Positions 37,245 to 47,723 of a DNA stretch of 64,000 nucleotides are shown in pieces (within the stretch, counting starts at the first letter, position 1; every line of letters starts with the position of its first letter). The notes beneath the pieces are model-generated. The model saw nothing but the letters and a program-made list of their open reading frames with translations, did no database searches and was not told the DNA's origin. The translations under genes and the position numbers were made by a program. The stretch is from Haladaptatus paucihalophilus DX253 (GTDB lineage Archaea > Halobacteriota > Halobacteria > Halobacteriales > Haladaptataceae), in assembly GCF_000376445.1 (NCBI RefSeq), contig NZ_AQXI01000004.1:1-64000 (forward strand). Direction: 5' to 3'.

Positions 37245-38213
37245 ATGAGCATGGGACGCTACGTCGCAAAACGCCTGCTGCTGACGATACCAGTCCTGCT
37301 CGGCGTCAGCGTCGTGGTGTTCGCGCTGGTTCACCTCGCGCCGGGCGGCCCCGTTCGCGTGATGCTCGGGCCGCTCCAAAACGAAAAGCTCGTCAACCAG
37401 ATTCGACACGATATGGGGCTGGATAAACCGGTGTACGTCCAGTACGGGCTGTGGATGGTCGATGCCATACAGGGTGACTTCGGAACGTCCTGGACCGTCC
37501 AACAGGGAGCGCCGGTGACGGACCTCATCGTGGAGCGACTGCCGCTGACGGTCGAACTGTCGATACTCAGTATGATAATGGCGATACTCATCGCCATTCC
37601 GACCGGCATCATCAGCGCCGTTCGCCAGGACCGAATCGAGGACCACGCGGCGCGCATCGCCGCGCTGACCGGCATCTCCATCCCCGATTTCTGGTTGGGG
37701 ATCATCCTCATCATGGTGTTCGCGGTCCAGTTCTCCTTCCCGTGGGCGACGGGCGGGTGGACGCCGCCGTGGGTCGACCCGGTAGCGAACCTTCAGCAGT
37801 TGGTACTGCCCGTGATCACGCTCGGGACGGCCTACTCCGCGCTCATCGCGCGGATGATGCGCTCCGAGATGCTCGATACGCTCAACCAAGACTACATCAA
37901 AACCGCGAAGGCGATGGGAATCAGCGGCCGCGAAGTGATACTGAAAGACGCCTCCAAGAACGCACTCATCCCGGTCGTCACCGTCATCGGCGTCGGTCTC
38001 GGCCAACTGATGAACGGGGCGATTCTGACGGAGACCGTGTTCAATCTGCCGGGCGTCGGAAAGCTCCTGATACTCGCCATCGACCGGCGGGATTACCGCG
38101 TTATCCAGGCACTCATCCTGTTCATCTCGATGGTGTTCGTCTTCGCGAACCTCGCGGTCGACGTACTGTACGCCTACCTCGACCCCCGAATCCGATACGA
38201 CGGGAGGAACTGA
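37245..38213 (+). CDS. ABC permease, DppB type
   Basis: The 322-residue protein has six membrane helices and the permease loop RMMRSEMLDTLNQDYIKTAKAMG, with the EAA-like GISGREVILKDASKNALIP. It is the first of two permeases for the binding protein upstream. A second in-frame ATG two codons later is also possible. One base separates it from the next permease gene. Confidence 0.95.
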   Translation: MSMGRYVAKRLLLTIPVLLGVSVVVFALVHLAPGGPVRVMLGPLQNEKLVNQIRHDMGLDKPVYVQYGLWMVDAIQGDFGTSWTVQQGAPVTDLIVERLPLTVELSILSMIMAILIAIPTGIISAVRQDRIEDHAARIAALTGISIPDFWLGIILIMVFAVQFSFPWATGGWTPPWVDPVANLQQLVLPVITLGTAYSALIARMMRSEMLDTLNQDYIKTAKAMGISGREVILKDASKNALIPVVTVIGVGLGQLMNGAILTETVFNLPGVGKLLILAIDRRDYRVIQALILFISMVFVFANLAVDVLYAYLDPRIRYDGRN

Positions 38214-38214
38214 T

Positions 38215-39225
38215 ATGGCAACGAAAGACCACGCAGAGACGGACACGTTCGACGCTGGGTCGGCCCCCGGAACGCACCACTCGCAGTTCCAGATGTTCTG
38301 GAAGGAGTTCCGGCGCAACAAGCTGTCGATGATCGGCGGTGCGATAATCGGCACGATGGTCCTCCTCGCGTTGTTCGCTCCCTACGTCGCCCCGCACGAC
38401 CCGACCGTACAGTTCGAGGCACCCGAGGGCGAGCACAACCCGATGCCGATGGGTACCAAGATGATCGTCGAAAACGAGAACGGCGACGCGGTCGGAACGA
38501 TGACCGCGTACCTCGGGACGGACCATCACGGCCGCGACATCCTCTCGCGCATCCTCTACGGTTTGCGTACCCTGATGACGGTGTCGCTCGGCGTCGTCTT
38601 CTTCGCCATGCTCATCGGCGTGAGCGCGGGTGCGATAGCCGGGTACTACCGGAACTCGTGGATCGACGAGATAATCATGCGGTTCATGGACATCCTCTTC
38701 TCGTTCCCGAGCCTCATCCTCGCCATCGCGGTGCTGGGCGTCTTGGGCGTCGGGGAGACGGAGTACGGGTCGTTCGTGCTTCCGAACCTGCTGAAGATAA
38801 TCATCGTCATCGGCGTCGTCTACATTCCGAGTTTCGCCCGCGTCATGCGCGGCTCCGTGCTCAAGGAGATGGAAGAGGATTACATCGACGCCGCCAAGGC
38901 GCTCGGGGCGAGCGACCGACACATTCTCGTGAAGGACATCGCCGTGAACACGCTGCCCACCGTCGTCGTTCAGGGCACGCTGTACATGGGAACGGCCGTG
39001 CTGGCGAGCGCCGCGCTGTCGTTCCTCGGCCTCGGTATCCAACCCCCGAAGGCGAGTCTCGGGTTGATGCTGTCGAACGCCCGCGGCTACCTCTACAGCG
39101 GCGAGTGGTGGTACTCGGTGTTCCCGGGCGCGGTCATCGTGCTCACCATCCTCGGGTTCAACCTGCTCGGTGACGGGCTCCGCGACGCACTCGACCCGCG
39201 ATACACGGAGGAGACGAGAGAATGA
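38215..39225 (+). CDS. ABC permease, DppC type
   Basis: The 336-residue protein has an N-terminal helix (about 40-62), a periplasmic-type loop and five more helices. The conserved RVMRGSVLKEMEEDYIDAA and GASDRHILVKDIAVN form the ATPase-contact loop. It pairs with the DppB-type protein to form the channel. Its stop overlaps the ATPase start by four bases (ATGA), indicating coupled translation. Confidence 0.95.
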   Translation: MATKDHAETDTFDAGSAPGTHHSQFQMFWKEFRRNKLSMIGGAIIGTMVLLALFAPYVAPHDPTVQFEAPEGEHNPMPMGTKMIVENENGDAVGTMTAYLGTDHHGRDILSRILYGLRTLMTVSLGVVFFAMLIGVSAGAIAGYYRNSWIDEIIMRFMDILFSFPSLILAIAVLGVLGVGETEYGSFVLPNLLKIIIVIGVVYIPSFARVMRGSVLKEMEEDYIDAAKALGASDRHILVKDIAVNTLPTVVVQGTLYMGTAVLASAALSFLGLGIQPPKASLGLMLSNARGYLYSGEWWYSVFPGAVIVLTILGFNLLGDGLRDALDPRYTEETRE

Positions 39226-40265
39226 GCGACCCGATACTGTCGGTTCGCAACCTCGTCACCCGGTTCTACACGGACGAGGGAACGGTGAAAGCCGTCGACG
39301 GCTCCTCGTTCGACCTCCACGAGGGCGAAACCCTCGGCATCGTCGGCGAGAGCGGGTCCGGAAAGAGCGTCACTGCGCTCTCCGTGATGCGACTCATCGA
39401 CGACCCCGGACGCATCGAGAGCGGAAGCGTCCGCTACAACGGCGACGACCTGTTGGAGAAGAGCGAAGCGGAGATGCGCGCGATACGCGGCAACGAGATA
39501 TCGATGATGTTCCAGGACCCGATGACGAGTTTGAACCCGGTGTTCACCATCGGCGAACAGATCCGCCGCGTCATCCTGCGGCATCAGGACGTCTCGAAGC
39601 AAGAAGCACACGAGCGGACCATCTCGCTCATGACGGACGTGGGCATCCCGGAACCGGAGGCTCGCGTCGACAGCTACCCGCACCAGTTCTCGGGCGGCAT
39701 GCGCCAGCGCGCGCTGCTCGCGATGGCCATCTCCTGCGAACCGGACATACTCATCGCGGACGAACCGACGACGGCGCTCGACGTGACCATCGAGGCACAG
39801 ATATTCGAGGTGCTCGACGACCTCCAGGAGAAGTACGGGATGAGCATCATCCTCATCACGCACGACCTCGGCGTCGTCGCCGGGACGTGCGACCGCGTTG
39901 CGGTCGCGTACGGCGGTCGAATCGTCGAACGCGCGGACGTGGACGACCTCTTCGAGAACCCGCGCCACCCCTACACGCGCGGGCTGATGCGTTCGCTACC
40001 GACGCTGCGGGGACAGATGGACCGACTGGTCCCCGTCAAAGGCGACGTGCCGAACCTCGCCGCCCTGCCGTCCGGGTGTTCGTTCCATCCGCGATGTCCG
40101 CACGCGACGGACGCGTGTCGTGAGTACGACCCGGAACTGCGGTCGGTCGAACCGAACCGCGAGGCCGCCTGCATCCACGCCCGCGGATACGGCCCGATAT
40201 CGAAGGAGACGGGAACCGCTCCACGTACCGAGGCCGCCACCGACGGAGGGGTGGTCGATGACTGA
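39222..40265 (+). CDS. ABC ATP-binding protein, DppD type
   Basis: The 347-residue ATPase has Walker [10 protein letters not shown] near 43-51, signature [14 protein letters not shown], Walker [13 protein letters not shown], and the C-terminal oligopeptide-importer motif [12 protein letters not shown] that carries paired Cys. It energises the permeases together with the next protein. It overlaps that gene by eight bases. Confidence 0.95.
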   Translation: MSDPILSVRNLVTRFYTDEGTVKAVDGSSFDLHEGETLGIVGESGSGKSVTALSVMRLIDDPGRIESGSVRYNGDDLLEKSEAEMRAIRGNEISMMFQDPMTSLNPVFTIGEQIRRVILRHQDVSKQEAHERTISLMTDVGIPEPEARVDSYPHQFSGGMRQRALLAMAISCEPDILIADEPTTALDVTIEAQIFEVLDDLQEKYGMSIILITHDLGVVAGTCDRVAVAYGGRIVERADVDDLFENPRHPYTRGLMRSLPTLRGQMDRLVPVKGDVPNLAALPSGCSFHPRCPHATDACREYDPELRSVEPNREAACIHARGYGPISKETGTAPRTEAATDGGVVDD

Positions 40266-41364
40266 CGCCCCGCTGGTGGAAGTGCGCGGCCTGCGCAAGC
40301 ACTTCGTCCAGAACGACGGACTTATCGACCGCCTGATGGGCGCAGAGGAGCGCATCAAGGCCGTCGATGGCGTCGATTTCGAAATCGAACGCGGCGAGAC
40401 GCTCGGTCTCGTCGGCGAGTCCGGAAGCGGAAAGTCCACGACGGCGCGGTCGCTCCTGCGCCTCGACGAGCCGACGGCGGGGACGGTTCGCTACGACGGA
40501 ACCGACCTCACCGAGCTGTCCGCGGGCGAAATGAAGGCGATGCGAAAGCGAATCCAGATGGTGTTTCAGGACCCCGCGTCGAGCCTCAATCGTCGAAAGA
40601 CCATCTCGCAGCTCCTCAAGCAGCCGATGGAGATCCACGGACTGTACGAGGGCGAGCGCGACGAGCGCGTAGACGAACTGATGGAAACGGTCGGCCTCCC
40701 GCCACAGTTATCCAATCGGTATCCGCACGAGTTCTCGGGCGGTCAGCGCCAGCGCGTCGGTATCGCCCGCGCGCTCGCGGTCGACCCGGAGTTCATCGTC
40801 GCCGACGAACCCGTTTCGGCGCTCGACGTCTCCATCCAAGCCCAGATACTCAACTTGCTGATGGACCTGCAGGACGAGTTGGACTTGACCATCCTGTTCA
40901 TCGCCCACGACCTCAGCGTCATCCGCCACTTCTGTGACCGCGTGGCGGTCATGTACCTCGGCGAAATCGTGGAGGTTGCGGACGGATCGGACCTCTTCGA
41001 GAGTCCGCAACACCCGTACACGAAATCGCTCCTCCGCGCGATTCCGGAACCGGACCCGGCCCTCGCCCGCACGCGAACCGCGCTGGAGGGAGAGGTACCC
41101 TCGCCGCTCGACCCCCCGAGTGGCTGTTCGTTCCACTCTCGCTGTCCGAACGCTACCGAGGAGTGCATGGCGACTGACCCGCCGCTGGAGGCGATTTCCG
41201 GGGCGAACGACGGCCACGAAGCGGCCTGCATCCACGTCGATGAGTTCGAGTACGGAACGGGATTCGTCGCCGAGGAGGCGGTCGTGGACGACCGATTCAG
41301 CATCGAAGGGTTCGACCACGCCGACGAACCGGTCGCGGACGGCGGCCGGTCGGATAACGAATGA
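40258..41364 (+). CDS. ABC ATP-binding protein, DppF type
   Basis: The 368-residue ATPase has Walker [11 protein letters not shown], signature [16 protein letters not shown], Walker [13 protein letters not shown] and the importer tail [16 protein letters not shown] 46-codon upstream extension is open but reads antisense-like sequence inside DppD, so the ATG at 40258 is used. It completes the heterodimeric ATPase of the importer. Its end overlaps a small membrane gene by four bases. Confidence 0.95.
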   Translation: MTDAPLVEVRGLRKHFVQNDGLIDRLMGAEERIKAVDGVDFEIERGETLGLVGESGSGKSTTARSLLRLDEPTAGTVRYDGTDLTELSAGEMKAMRKRIQMVFQDPASSLNRRKTISQLLKQPMEIHGLYEGERDERVDELMETVGLPPQLSNRYPHEFSGGQRQRVGIARALAVDPEFIVADEPVSALDVSIQAQILNLLMDLQDELDLTILFIAHDLSVIRHFCDRVAVMYLGEIVEVADGSDLFESPQHPYTKSLLRAIPEPDPALARTRTALEGEVPSPLDPPSGCSFHSRCPNATEECMATDPPLEAISGANDGHEAACIHVDEFEYGTGFVAEEAVVDDRFSIEGFDHADEPVADGGRSDNE

Positions 41365-41567
41365 ACGTCGCGCTGAAGCCGCTGATTCGGCTCGCCATCA
41401 CGTTCGCCATCGTGTGGTTCTACAGCGCCTTGCTTACCCCCCTCGATGCCGGGCTTCGCTTCATCGCCATCGTCGTGCTCGCCATCCCGACGTGGCTCGT
41501 CGTGAGTCGGGCGCTATTCGCGGACGACGACTGGTCACCGTTTCGGTTCCGCCGCGACGCGAAGTGA
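41361..41567 (+). CDS. small two-helix membrane protein at the end of the ABC operon
   Basis: The 68-residue protein has hydrophobic stretches near 9-26 and 33-50 and a charged tail (FADDDWSPFRFRRDAK). It overlaps the DppF-type gene as ATGA, so it is co-translated with the importer. Its family is unknown to me. It could be an accessory subunit or stability factor of this transporter, an inference from position only. Confidence 0.75.
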   Translation: MNVALKPLIRLAITFAIVWFYSALLTPLDAGLRFIAIVVLAIPTWLVVSRALFADDDWSPFRFRRDAK

Positions 41568-41684
41568 CCGGAAACAGACCCGAACCGCCGTTCGGGTCGG
41601 AGGAAATCGCCGCGCTCCTGCTCACACGATGAAAACCTCGTCCGAGTGTAGTATCTGCTATGGTAGCACCATAAACATCCTCGA

Positions 41685-43541
41685 TCATATGACTTCCGTA
41701 AGGTTGGATCGAGCCTCATCAATCGCATCTACTCGGCCAAGGAGCGTTACCACATCACCACGCTCGAGGGTGGTATCCGGCATTGGAACGAGCCGCTCTC
41801 CGTTTTTCTTGATCAGTCCGACGATACATCCCTCGGGGAGGTCGAGCTCTGCGATGGTAGTTCCAATCGCCGCTTGATTGCTCACAGTCACATCGGAGAC
41901 GTCCCTGTCGTCGGCAAACTCGGACAGCCACGGGAACATTCCGGGTCGTATCATCATGTTGTCCATCGTGTACGCCGTCGCTAGAATCGGTGAAACCGTC
42001 CGAACTCCGAGATCCTCGAAGGCTTCACGGTTTTCGGGATCGTTCACCTGAGCAACGAGATCGTCGACCCCAAACCGGGTTCGGGCGGTTTGGCACGTCA
42101 AGATGTTCTGGTCGTCGCTACCTGTTGTCGCAGCGACTTTCGTTGCGTTCCCGATGCCCGCCTCCTTGAGAATGGCAGCTTTCGTTCCGTTGCCGTGGAC
42201 TACCGAGTAGCCGTTTCGACGAAGTTCCGCAACCGTCGCATCGTCGCGTTCGACAATGACGGGGTTTTCTCCGCGCTGTTCGAGTCTGTCTGCTAGTGTG
42301 CGGCCGGTACGGCCACCACCGATGATGAGTATTTTCATTGGAATGATGTCGAGACGTTCGGCAAGAAATCGAGCACTCCCCGCTTGGACGACGACAGTCA
42401 CGAGGATGACGAGGAACACAACACTGACGACACTGTTCGCGTTTGGAACGCCCTCAGCTGCCAGCTCGAGCGAGAATAGCGTTGCTACGGATGCTGGGAC
42501 GATCCCGCGCGGTCCGACGAAAGAGATGAACAACCGTTCGTTGGGGGTGAACGATGCCCGTCGCGTGGCGAGCCAGACCCCAAGCGGGCGCACGACGTAC
42601 GCTGTGACGAGGATCACGGCTAATCCTCCGATGCCAAGCGCGAACAGATCTTCAATCGTGAGCAGCGCGGCGAGCAACACGTAGACCACGCCCAGTACTA
42701 CGACTGTGATGTCGTCTTTAAACTCGGAAACTGCCTCGTGGTACGGGATGTTTGCGTTTCCAAGGAGGATTCCAGCGACGGCAACCGACACGATGCCTGC
42801 TTCCGAGGCGAGGCTGTCAGCAATGGCGAATGATAGCAGAGCCGTCGCCAATGCCGTAATGCGAGAGTGTTGTGGGGATTCACTCAAATAGCGCAGCACA
42901 TACGCTGATAACGCTGCTATGGCAGTGCCGACGATGACACCGAGTCCGATTCGCGAGAGGAACTCGGTGAGGACGGACCGCTGAACCGATCCACCAACGA
43001 GCGGGAAACCATGTCCTAGCGCCAAAACCTCAAATAGTACGGCTGCGAGAACGGCCGCGACGACATCGTTGACGATACCTTCGATTTCGAGAATTGCGCG
43101 AACGTTCTCTCGCACGTCCACCTGGTCGAGAATCGGTGTAATTACCGTCGGACCAGTTGCTACAAGGAGGGCCGAAATAACGAGCGAAAGACTCCATTGC
43201 AGGCCGAGGAAGGTGTGTATCGCAACGCCGAGCCCCATGAGCGTGATCGCGGAGCCGATAGTCACGAGTCTGAGCGTCGATGCGGGGGCTTGCCGTAACG
43301 TATCGACGTCGAGGTTGAACGCTCCTTCGAAGACGATTATCGCTACCGAGAGGGAAACGAGTGTCGAGAGCGACCCGCCGAACAGCCGGGGGTCTATCAG
43401 CCCGAACCCTTCAGGGCCAAAGAGAATACCGGCACCGAGTAGAAATACCACGCTGGGGATGCTGTATCGGTCACCGATTAGCTTCGAGGCGACACCGAGG
43501 CCGATCACGAGCGCCGCTACCAGCAATAGTTCCGAGGCCAC
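41685..43541 (-). CDS. cation:proton antiporter with C-terminal RCK (TrkA) domains
   Basis: The 618-residue protein has about twelve membrane helices with CPA1-type motifs (ATGPTVITPIL near 138-148; EIEGIVNDVVAAV near 162-174; FVGPRGIVPAS near 348-358), then a Rossmann RCK-N domain beginning MKILIIGGGRTGRTL near 404 and a TrkA-C domain at the end. Such proteins exchange Na+ or K+ for H+ and are gated by a nucleotide bound to RCK. The gene is convergent with the ABC operon. Confidence 0.92.
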   Translation of the reverse strand: MASELLLVAALVIGLGVASKLIGDRYSIPSVVFLLGAGILFGPEGFGLIDPRLFGGSLSTLVSLSVAIIVFEGAFNLDVDTLRQAPASTLRLVTIGSAITLMGLGVAIHTFLGLQWSLSLVISALLVATGPTVITPILDQVDVRENVRAILEIEGIVNDVVAAVLAAVLFEVLALGHGFPLVGGSVQRSVLTEFLSRIGLGVIVGTAIAALSAYVLRYLSESPQHSRITALATALLSFAIADSLASEAGIVSVAVAGILLGNANIPYHEAVSEFKDDITVVVLGVVYVLLAALLTIEDLFALGIGGLAVILVTAYVVRPLGVWLATRRASFTPNERLFISFVGPRGIVPASVATLFSLELAAEGVPNANSVVSVVFLVILVTVVVQAGSARFLAERLDIIPMKILIIGGGRTGRTLADRLEQRGENPVIVERDDATVAELRRNGYSVVHGNGTKAAILKEAGIGNATKVAATTGSDDQNILTCQTARTRFGVDDLVAQVNDPENREAFEDLGVRTVSPILATAYTMDNMMIRPGMFPWLSEFADDRDVSDVTVSNQAAIGTTIAELDLPEGCIVGLIKKNGERLVPMPDTTLERGDVVTLLGRVDAIDEARSNLTEVI

Positions 43542-43713
43542 GGTCAGTACCTCCCTCTAGGTGATGCTCGGATAGACAATGCGAAACGCGAACCGGTAAT
43601 GGTATTTCCAGTCAAGAAGAGGACATCGTTGCTGTTCGTGAGTGCCGTCTTGAAGACAGGGGGTGTCTCGGATAAGAGCATCGTGGTAATCTGTTTCTAG
43701 TTGAACATGGTAC

Positions 43714-43733
43714 TGAATGGACGTTCGTTAAGC
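43714..43733. promoter_or_regulatory. operator-like motif, orphan copy
   Basis: TGAATGGACGTTCGTTAAGC matches the site before the P450 remnant at 44171-44190 at 16 of 20 positions and in the same orientation. A minus-strand ATG follows at the same kind of distance, but its frame stops after two codons, so this looks like a promoter whose gene was lost. Confidence 0.5.
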
Positions 43734-43743
43734 ATGGGCGATT

Positions 43744-44238
<495 letters not shown>

Positions 44239-44314
44239 TCAACGGGAGAATCGCGTCTCTATCGGTGGAAAAAGGCGAGTGTTTCAGGGCGCGACCTCTC
44301 AACGCAGTTCACCA

Positions 44315-44920
44315 TCATCGCTTCATCAGATCCTTATTGAGGTATGAAGATAATGCAACGCGAACTGCTGCGGGTGCGTTCTCTCGATTGGTTGTTGCCC
44401 GATTATACATTACGCCGCTAAAAGTAGCAAATATGTGTTCCGCAACACGCGTAGAATCGACGTTCCGAAACTCTCCTTCGTCAATCCCCCGATCGATGAT
44501 CCTTTCGAGGTGGTCTACAATTCGGTCATCGATTTCGGTAAACTGCTTACGGAACTTCTCGTCCATCACTGCTTGTGAACGAAGCTCGACCATTGCAGCT
44601 CGTAACTGACTCTCGGTATCATCAAGTTGTAACGGTAGAAGCATCTCTATGAATTGTTCGAGCTCTTGGCTCGGGGATTCATCATTACTCGTATAGATGT
44701 TCGATTCTAATCGATCGGTTACGTACTCCAGAAACGATAGCAAGAGATCCTCTTTCGAGTCGTAATGATAATACAGAGAGGCTTTCGACTGGTCCAATTC
44801 GGAGGCTATCCGCGAAATAGAGAGCTGTGCGTATCCGTCTCGGAGTAGTGCACGGTGCGTTGCTTCCATAATTCGCTCTTCGGACGTACTCCACTCACTG
44901 TCAGATGAATCCGCTGTCAT
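44315..44920 (-). CDS. TetR/AcrR family regulator (copy 2)
   Basis: The 201-residue protein has a TetR helix-turn-helix (MEATHRALLRDGYAQLSISRIASELDQSK in two blocks, about 17-46, followed by YYHYDSKEDLLLSFLEY) and a helical ligand domain. The start at 44920 aligns with copy 1; longer starts exist. It is paralogous to 24694-25305 over the whole length. It lies between the P450 remnant and intact P450 copy 2, both with the shared motif, and probably regulates them. Confidence 0.9.
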   Translation of the reverse strand: MTADSSDSEWSTSEERIMEATHRALLRDGYAQLSISRIASELDQSKASLYYHYDSKEDLLLSFLEYVTDRLESNIYTSNDESPSQELEQFIEMLLPLQLDDTESQLRAAMVELRSQAVMDEKFRKQFTEIDDRIVDHLERIIDRGIDEGEFRNVDSTRVAEHIFATFSGVMYNRATTNRENAPAAVRVALSSYLNKDLMKR

Positions 44921-45278
44921 CATTTCGCCCATACTTTCATCGGTATCACTTTTTCTTCTATCTACTGAGTGGGCATTTGGTGGCAAAAATACTTCGCTGA
45001 AAGGGCTCGAGGGAGATTATTTATCGACGATCTCCAACTGCTGTTCATGAATTCGAGAAGAAATCCGTACCGTTCCATTCAACGTTCGCTGTACCTGCGT
45101 TCGTCAGCACGGTGAAAGCGTATTTCGGATAGCGCTTTTGCTGAACGATCGGTAAATTATCTCTGAAAAATCGGAATGCCAAACCCAACAGGCGAATTCC
45201 AAGCTGCCGTGAATCAGTTGGACGACAGTGTATCACGTGAATACTGGTGAAATAGGTCTACAGACGCACTGCTAAGTT
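44921..45278. other. intergenic region between TetR and P450 copy 2
   Basis: About 360 bases. It contains CATTCAACGTTCGCTGTA (45078-45095), a weak relative of the operator motif. No gene is evident. Confidence 0.45.
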
Positions 45279-46463
45279 CTATTTCTCGATATGGCAGGGG
45301 AGTGATTTGAGACCGAACGGAGTCGCTTGAGGAGACAGATCCGAGAGATCCGGTTCGATGACTTCGAATCGATCAAGAAGCCTCTCAAGTGCGATATCCG
45401 CTTCTAGCCGAGCGAGGGGTGCCCCTAAGCAGATATGGATTCCCCCTCCGAATGCGATATGGCGGTTCGGTTTTCGCTCGGGGCGGAACTCCTCGGGCGC
45501 ATCGAACGTCGCCGGGTCGTGGTTTGCGGATCCGTTCCACGCGACGATTAGCTCTCCTTCCTCGATCTCCTTGCCGCCGATTTCCACGGGCCGCGTCGTT
45601 CTTCGTAGTAGTGACTGCGCGGGGGACCGGTAGCGAAGGACTTCTTCGATCGCTTGTTTTCGATCGATTGCTCCCGAACGGATATCATCGAATAGATCGA
45701 ACTCTTGAAAACACCAGAGAGCGTTCGTGATGAGGTTGATCGTCGTCACGTTCCCCGCGACGAGAATTCCATGGCAAAATGTAACTTTCTCTTTGTGGCT
45801 CAGGTTGTCATTTGTCGCCGCAATCGTAATCAAGTCGTTGCCATCTCCGTCGGTGCGTTCCTTAATTAGTTCCGAGAAATATTGGTTCATCTCCCGAATC
45901 GCCGTCTCCTGCTCTTCGACAGTTATCTCGTCCTCCTCATCGGTTCGGGGAGGTACACGCAAGGACGCATCGGACCATTCGATGAACTGTTCGTAGTCTT
46001 CGATAGGGAGGCCAAGCGACTCTGCGATAACAGTGACTGGATACGGGTGCGCGAACTCCGAGATGATATCGACATTCCCCGGCTCGATATCGTCGATTAG
46101 CTCGTCAGCGATCTCTTCGAAACGTGTCCGCTTTTCTCTCAACGTACGAGGAGAGAACCAACTACTCGCGAAATTGCGGAGTCGACCGTGTTCGGGCGGG
46201 TCCTCTGTAAACATCGACTTCCCTTCGCTGCTACTGCCAAAAGTAGTCGTGTATGTTTCGTGGTCACGAAGGATGGAATTGACATCTTCGTAGCGGAACA
46301 CGTCCCATCGCTCACGCTCTTCATCGTATCGGACGGGTTGCTCTCGGCGCATCTCGGCGTACCAACTAGGTCGATGAAGCTGTGCCTCATCAGTGGACAA
46401 TTCTTCAGGGAGCGGCTGGTGCAATGGATCCTGAATCACAACGTCTTGGTCAGCGGATGCCAT
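45279..46463 (-). CDS. cytochrome P450 (copy 2)
   Basis: The 394-residue soluble P450 has the I-helix VAGNVTTINLITNAL, ExxR in AIEEVLRYRSP and haem loop FGGGIHICLGAPLARLE with Cys at 345. It resembles copy 1 throughout, including SWYAEMRREQPVRYDEE near the start and LLDRFEVIEPDLSDLSPQ at the end, so they are paralogues from duplication. It lies on the same strand as the TetR gene. No ferredoxin or reductase is adjacent. Substrate unknown. Confidence 0.95.
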   Translation of the reverse strand: MASADQDVVIQDPLHQPLPEELSTDEAQLHRPSWYAEMRREQPVRYDEERERWDVFRYEDVNSILRDHETYTTTFGSSSEGKSMFTEDPPEHGRLRNFASSWFSPRTLREKRTRFEEIADELIDDIEPGNVDIISEFAHPYPVTVIAESLGLPIEDYEQFIEWSDASLRVPPRTDEEDEITVEEQETAIREMNQYFSELIKERTDGDGNDLITIAATNDNLSHKEKVTFCHGILVAGNVTTINLITNALWCFQEFDLFDDIRSGAIDRKQAIEEVLRYRSPAQSLLRRTTRPVEIGGKEIEEGELIVAWNGSANHDPATFDAPEEFRPERKPNRHIAFGGGIHICLGAPLARLEADIALERLLDRFEVIEPDLSDLSPQATPFGLKSLPCHIEK

Positions 46464-46470
46464 ATTATTT

Positions 46471-46487
46471 ACTGAACGTTCGTTAGA
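46471..46487. promoter_or_regulatory. operator-like motif just before P450 copy 2
   Basis: ACTGAACGTTCGTTAGA starts eight bases upstream of the minus-strand ATG at 46463. It is the best match to the consensus among the five sites and contains the palindromic GAACGTTC. Confidence 0.65.
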
Positions 46488-46796
46488 ATATTAATCTGTT
46501 GGCCGATTAGACAGACAGCTAACTAATCGAATGACGATTTGCCAGATATGTAGATCAGAATACTCGTTTATAACGGATTCGACTCTCCGGTGGCGGGTTT
46601 CTCGTGGCGTTACACGAGCATTCCCTTCGGAAATGGCGTCGTCGCAGTCCTCCCTCAGTGAAACAGTTCTACTGTCACGGTGTCGTAGCCACACTGAACG
46701 ACCAATGTAGCGCACGGTTGCGGTTCTTCTCTCCTCTTTTTGTATTTGTTTTAGAACTCGGGCTCACATCCACTTGGGAGGTGACCTGTTGGCCCC
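46488..46796. other. intergenic region, no gene
   Basis: About 310 bases. The left part is AT-rich and probably completes the P450 promoter; the rest has no coding character. Confidence 0.45.
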
Positions 46797-47588
46797 TCAC
46801 TCGTTGCAAGATTCGCCGTCCGACCACCTGTCCTCGGCCTTGACCGGAGCAATAGCACGGGCCAGTTGCTCATCAGTATAGTCGTGGTCCTCCAACTTCA
46901 TACTCCGAAGACGCCATCGGCGACTGAGTTCCGGTTCCACTTCAGGGCCGACCCGGGCCCCGTGCGTTCTGAAGAAGGCACCGCCGCGGCCACGCTTCTT
47001 TCCTTCGTACGTATGCTGGTCGAACGCGACGTCGTACTTTCCATCTATTTCGAGATCGTCCGCTGGATGATCAAAGCGGGGTTTGCGTCCCTCTTCATCC
47101 GCGGTGGCTCGTTCGGCCGATAGCTCACTAAAGTAATCGTCCGCATGTGCGGACTCGCGCGAAGAGGTCGCCCTGGCCGCCGCTAGCGCAGCGTGCACCG
47201 CACACAGTCGCCCCCGCCAAGAGTCTTCCGTCCAGCGCTCACGCGCCAATTCCTCGTACCGGTCTATCGTGAGTGCCACTTCGTGACCGGCCCGTAGGTC
47301 CTCGACTACGTACAAGTTAATACGATCCCAAAAATTCCATGCGTAGCCGGACCGCACAAGCTCCCAGGCAGCCCACGCTGCGGTCTCCTCGTCAGACCGT
47401 CTGACCGCCTTTTGAAGCAAGCTGGAAACGGTATATCGGTTCACCCCGGATTTGGTCTCGTTCTCGCCGCACTCATCGCCGAAATCGTTCGTCGTCGCTC
47501 CCTCCCCGTCGCCAGTCTCGTTCGTCGCTTCGTCGTCGGTTCGCAACTCCCCATCTGATCCGAACGTGGCCTGTTTCTTCTCGTCCAT
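46797..47588 (-). CDS. acidic protein with possible RarA/WRNIP1 C-terminal-like domain
   Basis: The 263-residue protein has a disordered acidic first 50 residues, then VSSLLQKAVRRSDEETAAWAAW (in two blocks near 54-76), RSGYAWNFWDRINLYVVEDL, and a long helical part. The LLQKAVRRxDEETAxxxAxEL...VVEDL pattern resembles the C-terminal helical domain of RarA/MgsA clamp-loader-like ATPases, but no ATPase domain is present. The similarity is from motif memory and is uncertain. It is a single gene in the accessory region. Confidence 0.65.
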   Translation of the reverse strand: MDEKKQATFGSDGELRTDDEATNETGDGEGATTNDFGDECGENETKSGVNRYTVSSLLQKAVRRSDEETAAWAAWELVRSGYAWNFWDRINLYVVEDLRAGHEVALTIDRYEELARERWTEDSWRGRLCAVHAALAAARATSSRESAHADDYFSELSAERATADEEGRKPRFDHPADDLEIDGKYDVAFDQHTYEGKKRGRGGAFFRTHGARVGPEVEPELSRRWRLRSMKLEDHDYTDEQLARAIAPVKAEDRWSDGESCNE

Positions 47589-47723
47589 ACGGAGGTCTCA
47601 AGTCTATCGGATAAAATAGGTGGGCAAATCAAGCGCCGACGACCGGATGAGATTCACTGAATGATACAGAACATCGCGTGAAGTCTTGGTCTTACCTATC
47701 GCGTCCCGAATTTGATAGTACGA

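Noticed and set aside
35518-37269. 583-residue minus-strand frame over the ABC binding protein
   Set aside because: Antisense shadow with an unnatural Val/Arg/Asp-rich composition.
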